This document shows, piece by piece, positions 1-5,527 of a DNA stretch of 6,417 nt. Where the stretch lies: positions 1-6,417 of the forward strand of contig JAJQET010000006.1 in assembly GCA_021201515.1 (NCBI GenBank), in the 5' to 3' direction. The translations under genes were made by a program, and so were the position numbers. The stretch's first letter is position 1; every line of letters starts with the position of its first letter. Source of the stretch: Clostridiales bacterium. GTDB taxonomy: Bacteria; Bacillota; Clostridia; Oscillospirales; Oscillospiraceae. Under the pieces are notes generated by a model, which was given only the letters and a program-made list of their open reading frames with translations, did not search any database and had not been told where the DNA came from.

Positions 1-966
1 GGCCACCTTGGCGATGGGGTAGCCGGTGGCCTTGGAGGCCAGGGCGGAGGAGCGGCTGACACGGGGGTTGACCTCGATGACCGCATACTCGTAGGAGTCG
101 GGGTTCAGGGCGAACTGGCAGTTGCAGCCGCCCTCGATTTCCAGAGCGGAGATGATGTCCAGGGCAGCGGTGCGGAGCATCTGGTACTCCTTGTTGGCCA
201 GGGTCTGGGTGGGGGCCACCACGATGGAGTCGCCGGTGTGGACGCCCACGGGGTCGATATTCTCCATGCCGCAGATGGTGATAACGTTGCCGGCGGAGTC
301 CCGCATGACCTCGAACTCGATTTCCTTCCAGCCGGAGATGCACCGCTCGATGAGGCACTCGTGAACGCGGCTCAGGTTCAGGCCCCGGTCGCAGATCTCC
401 CGGAGCATCACCTCGTCATAGGCGATGCCGCCGCCGGTGCCGCCCAGGGTGTAGGCGGGGCGGACAATGACCGGGTAGCCGATGGTGTTGGTGAAGTCCA
501 CGGCGGCCTGCACGTCATGGACCACCTCGGAGGTGACGCAGGGCTGACCGATGGACTCCATGGTGTCCTTAAAGCCCTGGCGGTCCTCCGCCTTGTGGAT
601 GGAGGCGGCGCTGGTGCCCAGCAGCCGGACGTTGAACTTGCCCAGCGTGCCGTCCTCGTACAGGTTCATGGCCAGGTTCAGCCCCACCTGACCGCCCAGG
701 GTGGGCAGAACGGCGTCAGGGCGCTCCTTCTCGATGACCTCGGCCAGGGTGAAGCAGTTCAGCGGCTCGATGTAGACGTGGTCGGCCACGTCCTTGTCCG
801 TCATGATGGTGGCGGGGTTGGAGTTCACCAGCACCACCTCAATGCCCTCCTCCTTCAGGGAGCGGCAGGCCTGGGTGCCTGCGTAGTCAAACTCGGCGGC
901 CTGGCCGATGATGATGGGGCCGGAGCCGATGACCAATACCTTTTTTAAGCTCTTATCCAGCGGCAT
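1..966 (-). CDS. carB: Carbamoyl phosphate synthetase large subunit, N-terminal part (runs off left edge)
   Basis: This is the synthetase subunit that makes carbamoyl phosphate from bicarbonate, two ATP and ammonia delivered by CarA, for pyrimidine and arginine synthesis in the cytoplasm. The 322 codons present cover the pre-ATP-grasp domain (about residues 1-125) and most of the first ATP-grasp domain, which forms carboxyphosphate. Visible family signatures are [17 protein letters not shown] (14-30), [10 protein letters not shown] (48-57), Arg129, Arg169, the glycine loop GGTGGG (175-180), Glu215, and metal/ATP ligands Gln284, Glu298 and Asn300 followed by [15 protein letters not shown]. These align with E. 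coli CarB almost without gaps. The complete family protein is about 1,070 aa, so roughly 70% lies outside the window. The ATG at 966 lies one base after the carA stop. A strong ribosome site, AGGAAGGAG (976-984), lies inside the carA 3' end with a 9-nt spacer, so translation is probably coupled to carA. The frame is open to the edge. Confidence 0.97.
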   Translation of the reverse strand, partial: MPLDKSLKKVLVIGSGPIIIGQAAEFDYAGTQACRSLKEEGIEVVLVNSNPATIMTDKDVADHVYIEPLNCFTLAEVIEKERPDAVLPTLGGQVGLNLAMNLYEDGTLGKFNVRLLGTSAASIHKAEDRQGFKDTMESIGQPCVTSEVVHDVQAAVDFTNTIGYPVIVRPAYTLGGTGGGIAYDEVMLREICDRGLNLSRVHECLIERCISGWKEIEFEVMRDSAGNVITICGMENIDPVGVHTGDSIVVAPTQTLANKEYQMLRTAALDIISALEIEGGCNCQFALNPDSYEYAVIEVNPRVSRSSALASKATGYPIAKVA

Positions 967-967
967 T

Positions 968-2062
968 TCAGTTCGCTCCTTCCTGCTCCGCTTTGGCGGC
1001 GGCAATCATGGCGTCAAACTCGTCAAAGAGATAATCGGTGTCCACCGGGCCGGGGGAGGCCTCCGGGTGGAACTGGACGGTGAAGATGCGCTTGCCCTTG
1101 TAGCGCAGGCCCTCCACAGTGCCGTCGTTGACGTTGACGTGGCTGATTTCCGCCACATTGGGGTCGATGCTGTCCGATTTGATGACGTAGCCGTGGTTCT
1201 GGCTGGTGATGAAGCAGCGGCCCCTGGCCAAATCCTTCACCGGATGGTTGGCCCCCCGGTGGCCGAAGGGCATCTTCTCGCTCTTGGCGCCGGTGGCCAG
1301 GGCCATGAGCTGGTGGCCCAGGCAGATGGCGAAGATGGGCAGGTCGGAGTCATACAGCTTCTTAACCTCGGCGATGATCTCGGTGCAGTCCGCCGGGTCG
1401 CCGGGGCCGTTGGACAGCATGACGGCGTCAAAGTTGCCGTTCAGCACGGTCTCCGCCGGAGTGTGGGCGGGGAACAGGGTGATGTCCATGCCCCGGGCGT
1501 TCAGCCGGCGAATCATGTTCAGCTTCTGGCCAAAGTCATACATGGCGAGGCGATAGCCGTCCCCGGCGAAATGCTCCACATGGTCGGTGGAGGTTTTTTC
1601 CACGGTGCCGGATACCCGGTAGGCGCGGATCCGCTCCAGGCACTCCTCTACAGAAAAATGCTCCGCACAGGTGATCATGCCGTTCATAACGCCCTGATTG
1701 CGGAGAATCCGCGTGACAGCACGGGTGTCGATGTCCTGAATCCCGGTGATGTCATGCTCCTTTAAATAGTTGTTCAGCGTGTCCTCGCAACGGAAGTTGC
1801 TCCCCCTGGTAGCCAGATGACGAATCAGAAACGCATCCGCCCAGGGGCGGCGGCTCTCATTGTCCTCATGGTTCACGCCGTAGTTGCCGATCAGGGGATA
1901 CGTCATGATAACGCCCTGGCCTGCATAGGAGGGGTCGGTCAGGATTTCCTGATAGCCCACCATGGAGGTGTTGAACACCATCTCACAGATGCAGTCCCTG
2001 GTGCTGCCGATGCTGCTGCCCACAAAGGTATCGCCGTTTTCCAGGATTAAGGTTGCCTTCAT
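968..2062 (-). CDS. carA: Carbamoyl phosphate synthetase small (glutaminase) subunit
   Basis: CarA hydrolyses glutamine and channels ammonia to CarB. The protein is 364 aa, normal for bacterial CarA (about 355-385). The N-terminal CPSase domain (about 1-150) includes [16 protein letters not shown] (34-49) and the [11 protein letters not shown] stretch (111-121). The class I glutamine amidotransferase domain (about 168-355) has SNGPGDP (217-223), nucleophile Cys247 in [15 protein letters not shown] (268-275), and catalytic His332 and Glu334 in FHPE. The frame stays open upstream to an ATG at 2173, but homology begins at [10 protein letters not shown], so the ATG at 2062 is chosen. It has AAAGGTGG (2073-2080) ten bases upstream. 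The in-frame ATG at 2071 is only one base from that site, too close to be preferred. It is the first gene of carAB. A promoter and a structured leader lie upstream (see those entries), suggesting pyrimidine- or arginine-linked control. No broken or missing catalytic residue was seen. Confidence 0.97.
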   Translation of the reverse strand: MKATLILENGDTFVGSSIGSTRDCICEMVFNTSMVGYQEILTDPSYAGQGVIMTYPLIGNYGVNHEDNESRRPWADAFLIRHLATRGSNFRCEDTLNNYLKEHDITGIQDIDTRAVTRILRNQGVMNGMITCAEHFSVEECLERIRAYRVSGTVEKTSTDHVEHFAGDGYRLAMYDFGQKLNMIRRLNARGMDITLFPAHTPAETVLNGNFDAVMLSNGPGDPADCTEIIAEVKKLYDSDLPIFAICLGHQLMALATGAKSEKMPFGHRGANHPVKDLARGRCFITSQNHGYVIKSDSIDPNVAEISHVNVNDGTVEGLRYKGKRIFTVQFHPEASPGPVDTDYLFDEFDAMIAAAKAEQEGAN

Positions 2063-2107
2063 ATCCCACATTCCACCTTTCTGATTTCTGACTTCCCCTG
2101 GGAAATC

Positions 2108-2134
2108 TGTCGCAGCCCGGCAGGGCGGCGGACA
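2108..2134 (-). other. GC-rich hairpin in the carA leader
   Basis: On the minus strand, GCCC and GGGC close a TGCC loop. They are flanked by CGC/GCG and TGT/ACA pairs with single-base interruptions, giving about ten pairs in 27 bases. It has no T tract, so it is not itself a terminator. It lies between the terminator-like hairpin and the carA ribosome site and could be part of a larger regulatory fold, or chance pairing in GC-rich DNA. Confidence 0.35.
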
Positions 2135-2147
2135 ACCCGGAGACTTG

Positions 2148-2200
2148 AAAAAACAGGAAGCGCCGCGCGTCACATTCCGTACACGCGTAGAACTTCCCTG
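2148..2200 (-). terminator. Terminator-like hairpin in the carA leader (possible attenuator)
   Basis: On the minus strand, CAGGGAAG (2193-2200) can pair with CTTCCTG (2154-2160) with one bulged G. Inside this, CGCGT pairs with ACGCG. The hairpin is followed directly by six T (2148-2153). This is the layout of an intrinsic terminator, but it sits between the carAB promoter and the carA start. AGACT just before the stem and AGTCT just after the T tract are also complementary and could extend or compete with the hairpin. In many Firmicutes, pyrimidine genes are controlled by leader terminators through PyrR. I could not find a sequence resembling the PyrR binding loop here, so the regulator, if any, is unknown. 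The internal loop of mismatches weakens the stem. Confidence 0.4.
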
Positions 2201-2217
2201 TAGTCTTTCTTCGCTCT

Positions 2218-2246
2218 ATTATGCCACAAAACGGTGTGGAATGCAA
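2218..2246 (-). promoter_or_regulatory. Predicted sigma-A promoter of carAB
   Basis: Read on the minus strand, the -35 box is TTGCAT (2241-2246) and the -10 box is CATAAT (2218-2223), separated by exactly 17 bases. The -10 box differs from TATAAT at one base. The -35 keeps the TTG core. Transcription would start near 2211, giving a leader of about 150 nt before carA. This is prediction from consensus only. Confidence 0.6.
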
Positions 2247-2351
2247 CCAGAGAATTTTGCTTTTTTCGATTTCTCCAATCCGGCCAAGGAAATCCCCATA
2301 TTTTCCGCACCTCTGGACACAATAACCGGGAAGAGGAAGGGGGAGCGGCCT

Positions 2352-3029
2352 GTGGCGATCTGTATTCTGCGCACGGTGATTTTATATCTGCTGCTGGTGG
2401 TGAGTATGCGTCTCATGGGGAAGAAGCAGGTGGGGGAGCTGGAACCGGCGGAGCTGGTGCTGGCCATGGTGCTGTCCGACCTGGCCAGCGTCCCCATGCA
2501 GGACTTCGGCATCCCGCTGCTGTACGGGGTGCTGCCCATCCTCATTGTGGTGTGCCTGACCATGATGGTGTCGGTGCTGACCATGAAGAGCGTCCGGTTC
2601 CGGGGGCTGGTCTGCGGCACCCCCAGCGTCATTGTGGAGGACGGGGTCATCTGCCAGCAGGCCATGGCAAAGAACCGCTTCACCGCTGACGAGCTGATGG
2701 AGGAGCTGCGGCTCCAGGGGGTCACTGATTTGAACGCGGTGCGCTATGCCATTTTGGAAAACTCCGGCCAGGTATCCGTCCTCCTGAAAGCGGACGAGCA
2801 GCCTCCCACGGCCCGTCAGCTGGGGCTGACGCCGGAGGAAAACGGGTTGCCGGTGATGCTGGTCAGCGACGGCACTGTGCTGGAGGGGAACCTCCGCCGC
2901 CGGGGGCTGACCCGGGCCTGGCTGAACGCCCAGCTGGCGGCCTGGCACGTGGGGTTGAAGGACGTGTACCTGCTGACCATGGACCAGTCCGGCGGGCTGT
3001 ACTTTGCCAGAAAGGAGAAGGGCTCTTGA
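2352..3029 (+). CDS. DUF421 (YetF/YcaP-like) membrane protein
   Basis: A 225-aa protein of the DUF421 family, whose biochemical role is not established; some relatives are found in the inner membrane of spores. The N-terminal region has a hydrophobic helix (about 3-19), the family motif RLMGKKQVGELEPAELVLAM (20-39) leading into a second apolar stretch (to about 47), and a strong membrane helix at about 54-77. The C-terminal cytoplasmic part contains GTPSVIVEDG (89-98) and the typical segment ADELMEELRLQGVTDL (112-127), then AILENSG (133-139). The frame is open upstream to 2145, but that stretch reads through the carA leader and has no family similarity. The GTG at 2352 has AGGAAGGGGGAG (2334-2345) six bases upstream and gives the usual family length (about 220-230 aa), so it is chosen. 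The gene overlaps the next one by four bases and probably forms an operon with it. Confidence 0.9.
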   Translation: MAICILRTVILYLLLVVSMRLMGKKQVGELEPAELVLAMVLSDLASVPMQDFGIPLLYGVLPILIVVCLTMMVSVLTMKSVRFRGLVCGTPSVIVEDGVICQQAMAKNRFTADELMEELRLQGVTDLNAVRYAILENSGQVSVLLKADEQPPTARQLGLTPEENGLPVMLVSDGTVLEGNLRRRGLTRAWLNAQLAAWHVGLKDVYLLTMDQSGGLYFARKEKGS

Positions 3030-3406
3030 AACGGTTTTGGGTCTGCGCAGGGCTGCTGCTGGCCCTGTTTGGGGGCGCACTGCTGAACATTTGCTATGTG
3101 GACGCGGTGACGGGGCGCATCGCCGACGCGCTGAACCGGGCGGAGGAGGCTGTGGCCCAGGGGGACTGGGAGGCCGCCCGCACCCTGACCGACCAGGCCA
3201 GGGAGGTGTGGGAAGGGAGCCAGCTCTGGCTCTCCATCACCCTGAGCCTGTGCGACACCGACCAGGTCAGCACCGGCTTCCAGGAAGTGCAGGGCTTTTT
3301 ACAGTGGGAGGCCGGGCCGGAGTATGACGGGGCCAACGGGACGCTGGTGGCCTATGTGGAGCATCTGGCGGAGACGGAGCGCATCACCGTCCGGAATCTG
3401 CTGTAG
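3026..3406 (+). CDS. Small membrane-anchored DUF4363-like protein
   Basis: A 126-aa protein with a basic N-terminus (MKRF), one hydrophobic helix (about 5-23) and a predicted mostly helical domain outside the membrane. The helix could be an uncleaved anchor or a signal peptide; no lipobox is seen. Features resembling DUF4363 are the acidic helix RAEEAVAQGDWEAARTL (38-54), the tryptophans at 62 and 68, a CDTDQV stretch (76-81) and the C-terminal ERITVRNLL. I assign the family from pattern and from its position next to DUF421, a pairing seen in Clostridia; its function is unknown. The start is a TTG at 3026 that overlaps the upstream stop as TTGA. AAAGGAGAAGG (3011-3021) ahead of it supports it (AGGAG, 8-nt spacer), and no ATG lies near the N-terminus. 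A terminator follows the stop within about 10 bases. The domain may touch or regulate the DUF421 protein, which is inference. Confidence 0.8.
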   Translation: MKRFWVCAGLLLALFGGALLNICYVDAVTGRIADALNRAEEAVAQGDWEAARTLTDQAREVWEGSQLWLSITLSLCDTDQVSTGFQEVQGFLQWEAGPEYDGANGTLVAYVEHLAETERITVRNLL

Positions 3407-3413
3407 CCCGGAA

Positions 3414-3452
3414 AAAAGCCGCCCCTCTGCATCGTGCAGAGGGACGGTTTTT
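3414..3452. terminator. Bidirectional intrinsic terminator between DUF4363 gene and glmS
   Basis: CCCTCTGC (3423-3430) pairs perfectly with GCAGAGGG (3436-3443) around ATCGT. After one C/A mismatch the stem continues with CCG/CGG. On the plus strand it ends in five T (3448-3452). On the minus strand the A run at 3412-3417 reads as six T. It therefore can stop transcripts arriving from both convergent genes, whose stop codons lie 7 bases (left) and 7 bases (right) away. Confidence 0.88.
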
Positions 3453-3459
3453 CTGTCCC

Positions 3460-5319
3460 TTATTCCACCGTGACGGACTTGGCCAGGTTCCTGGGCTTAT
3501 CCACATCCAGCCCCTTGGCGCAGCTGACATAGTAGGCCAGCAGCTGCAGGGGGATGATGGCCAGGGAGGGCATAAAGAGGGGCTCCCGCTTGGGGACGTA
3601 GACGGTAAAGTCCGCCGTGTCCTCCACGGAGTAGTTGCCATAGTTGGTCAGGCCCATGACGTAGGCCCCCCGGCTCTTGACCTCCACCATGTTGCTGACC
3701 ATCTTCTCATACAGCTCCGGCTGGGTCAGCACGCTGATGACCAGCATATTCTTCTCCACCAGGCTGATGGCCCCATGCTTCAGCTCCCCGGCGGCGTAGG
3801 CTTCGGAGTGGATATAGCTGACCTCCTTCAGCTTCAGGCTGCCCTCCAGGCTGACGGCGTAGTCGATGCCCCGGCCAATGAAGAAGATGTCCTGGGCGCT
3901 GGCGTACTTGGAGGAGAACCATTGCAGCCGCTCCTTGTCCTCCAGGATTCGGCTGATGTCGTTGGGCAGCTTTTCCATCTCACTGATCAGGTAGCGGTAC
4001 TTCTCCTCGTCGATGGTGCCCTGGAGCCTGCCGAACTGGGTGGCCAGCAGGTAGATGCAGGCCAGCTGGGCGCTGTAGGCCTTGGTGGTGGCCACGGAGA
4101 TCTCCGGCCCCGCCCAGGTGTACATCACATGGTCCGCCTCCCGGGCGATGGAGCTGCCCACCACGTTGACAATGGCCAGCACCTGACAGCCCAGGTTCTG
4201 GGCCTCCCGCATGGCGGCCAGGGTGTCCGCCGTCTCGCCGGACTGACTGATGACGATGACCATGGCGTTCTTCGCCAGCTTGGGCTTCCGGTACCGGAAC
4301 TCGGAGGCCAGGTCGGTCTCCACGGAGATGTTGGTCAGTTCCTCAATGACATACTTGGCGGCCACCGCCACATGGTAGGCGCTGCCGCAGGCCACGATAT
4401 AGAGCCGCTCCAGCTGCCGGATCATCTCCTCGTCCAGATGCAGCTCCTCCAGGTCGATGTTGCCCGCCTCGTCAATGCGGGCGCTGATGGAGTCCTGGAC
4501 GGCCTTGGGCTGCTCGTGGATTTCCTTCATCATGAAGTGCTCGTAGCCGCCCTTTTCCGCGGCCTCCGTATCCCACTCCACCACGGAGAGCTGCTTTTCC
4601 ACCCGCTCGCCGTCGATGTCGTAGAATTCCGCCCCCGCCGGGGTCAGCCGCACCACCTCCTGATTGTCCGGATAGTAGACGTTGCGGCTGTATTTCAGGA
4701 TGGCGGGCACATCGGAGGCGATGTAGTTCCCGTCCTCGGCCACGCCGACGATCAGCGGGCTGTCCTTCCGCACGGCGTAAATCGTGCCCGGCTCGTTCTG
4801 AACCAGAATCCCCAGGGTGTAGGAGCCCCGCATCCGGCGCATGGCCTTGGAGATGGAGCGCAGCATATTGCCGGTGCCGCTGCCGCTGCCAGTGTTGCCG
4901 CCCTTGTAGTAGTAGTCCAGCAGGTTGGCCACCACCTCGGTGTCCGTGCTGGAGACGAACCGGTAGCCGTGTTTGGTGAGGAAATCCTTGATCTCCTGAT
5001 AGTTCTCAATGATGCCGTTGTGGACGATGGTGATTTGCCGGTCCGCGGAGCACTGGGGATGGGCGTTGACGGTGGAGGGGTCGCCGTGGGTGGCCCAGCG
5101 GGTGTGCCCGATGCCGCAGCAGCCCGGCACCGCCAGGCCGTTGTTGGTCATCTCCGACAGGATTTTCAGCCTGCCTTTGGTTTTGACCACCTCGATTTTT
5201 CCCTGATGCTCCACGGCGATGCCTGCGGAGTCATAGCCCCGATACTCCAGCTTGGACAGCCCGTCCAGCAAAATCGGCGCAGCGGCGCTGCTGCCTGTAA
5301 AACCTACAATACCACACAT
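3460..5319 (-). CDS. glmS: Glutamine-fructose-6-phosphate aminotransferase (isomerizing)
   Basis: GlmS makes glucosamine-6-phosphate from fructose-6-phosphate and glutamine, the first committed step to UDP-GlcNAc for peptidoglycan. The protein is 619 aa (E. coli 609, B. subtilis 600). The start at 5319 is fixed by MCGIVGFTG: Cys2 becomes the N-terminal nucleophile of the glutaminase after Met removal. AAAGGTGGG (5327-5335) lies 7 bases upstream; an open frame to 5403 is ignored. The glutaminase domain (about 2-240) has EYRGYDSAG (25-33), HTRWATHG (72-79) and HNGIIENY (100-107). Two SIS isomerase domains follow, with CGSAYH (311-316), SQSGETADT (358-366), Glu499 in LKLKE, His515 in GELKHG, and the C-terminal NLAKSVTVE with Lys614. 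An oddity is a Gly/Ser/Thr-rich insert at about 140-150, roughly eight residues longer than the B. subtilis protein there. It is flanked by terminators, so it is probably transcribed alone. Confidence 0.98.
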   Translation of the reverse strand: MCGIVGFTGSSAAAPILLDGLSKLEYRGYDSAGIAVEHQGKIEVVKTKGRLKILSEMTNNGLAVPGCCGIGHTRWATHGDPSTVNAHPQCSADRQITIVHNGIIENYQEIKDFLTKHGYRFVSSTDTEVVANLLDYYYKGGNTGSGSGTGNMLRSISKAMRRMRGSYTLGILVQNEPGTIYAVRKDSPLIVGVAEDGNYIASDVPAILKYSRNVYYPDNQEVVRLTPAGAEFYDIDGERVEKQLSVVEWDTEAAEKGGYEHFMMKEIHEQPKAVQDSISARIDEAGNIDLEELHLDEEMIRQLERLYIVACGSAYHVAVAAKYVIEELTNISVETDLASEFRYRKPKLAKNAMVIVISQSGETADTLAAMREAQNLGCQVLAIVNVVGSSIAREADHVMYTWAGPEISVATTKAYSAQLACIYLLATQFGRLQGTIDEEKYRYLISEMEKLPNDISRILEDKERLQWFSSKYASAQDIFFIGRGIDYAVSLEGSLKLKEVSYIHSEAYAAGELKHGAISLVEKNMLVISVLTQPELYEKMVSNMVEVKSRGAYVMGLTNYGNYSVEDTADFTVYVPKREPLFMPSLAIIPLQLLAYYVSCAKGLDVDKPRNLAKSVTVE

Positions 5320-5352
5320 AAGTGTTCCCACCTTTAAGATTGCTTCATAGTC

Positions 5353-5367
5353 CGGGGGTCGCCCCCG
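5353..5367 (-). other. GC hairpin in the glmS leader
   Basis: Six G/C pairs (5353-5358 with 5362-5367) close a three-base loop, about 18 bases upstream of the glmS ribosome site. The arms are flanked by further G/C-rich sequence (GGCCCGGGC in minus orientation) that can form alternative pairings. There is no T tract, so it is not a terminator. Its role is unknown; it might stabilise the transcript or affect ribosome access. Confidence 0.35.
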
Positions 5368-5408
5368 CCCGGGCCGGGACAGGTTGTTTCCTTCCCATGC
5401 CACGCACC

Positions 5409-5437
5409 ATCATACCATACTTTTGGAAAAACGAAAA
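5409..5437 (-). promoter_or_regulatory. Possible glmS promoter
   Basis: On the minus strand, TATGAT (5409-5414) is a good -10 box, one base from consensus. The matching -35 at 17 bases, TTTTCG (5432-5437), is poor. It lies in an A/T-rich patch between the galE terminator and glmS, and transcription would start near 5402, leaving a leader of about 80 nt. The weak -35 keeps confidence low. Confidence 0.4.
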
Positions 5438-5467
5438 GGGGTTTTTATCCCATTACCTCCGGTTTGG

Positions 5468-5508
5468 AAAAACCTCAGACAAAGGCGCAGCCGCGCCCTT
5501 GCCTGAGG
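5468..5508 (-). terminator. Intrinsic terminator of galE
   Basis: On the minus strand, CCTCAG (5503-5508) pairs with CTGAGG (5473-5478). Inside it, CAAGGGCGC pairs with GCGCCTTTG (one G-T pair) around a four-base loop. Five T follow (5468-5472). The stem of about 15 pairs starts some 20 bases after the galE stop and separates galE from glmS transcription. Confidence 0.92.
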
Positions 5509-5527
5509 ATGTGAGGGGAGAGAGCTG

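Larger units (their letters stand above)
2063..2351. other. Divergent intergenic region between carA and the DUF421 gene
   Basis: This stretch of 289 bases has no convincing gene. Both flanking genes have frames that stay open into it, but the conserved protein starts and ribosome sites lie at 2062 (carA) and 2352 (DUF421). On the minus strand it holds the carAB promoter, a terminator-like hairpin, a second GC-rich hairpin and the carA ribosome site. On the plus strand I could not pick out a convincing sigma-A promoter for the DUF421 gene. The AT-rich part at about 2255-2325 (for example CATATT at 2297-2302) is where one would look. Part of the region (2210-2310) is clearly richer in A/T than the genes around it. 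Confidence 0.7.

Noticed and set aside
238..948. Open frame of 236 codons on the plus strand opposite carB
   Set aside because: The minus strand encodes a near-gapless CarB N-terminus here; the plus-strand frame is a shadow.
908..1765. Open frame of 285 codons on the plus strand opposite carA
   Set aside because: Antisense shadow of carA with the same Gly/Val/His-rich composition and no family features.
2063..2173. Extended carA start at 2173 (37 extra residues)
   Set aside because: The extension has no CarA similarity, passes through the leader hairpins, and the ATG at 2062 has a well-placed ribosome site.
2145..2351. Extended DUF421 start at 2145 or at the ATG at 2241
   Set aside because: The extra residues are not membrane-like or family-like and overlap the carAB promoter and leader. 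The GTG at 2352 has a strong ribosome site and gives normal family length.
3775..5337. Open frame of 520 codons on the plus strand opposite glmS
   Set aside because: It lies entirely antisense to an unmistakable glmS. Its composition (rich in Gly, Val, Leu, His, Asp) is what arises from the opposite strand of a GC-rich gene, and it shows no recognisable domain.
5320..5403. Extended glmS start at 5403
   Set aside because: GlmS needs Cys directly after the initiating Met as its nucleophile, so the start must be at 5319.
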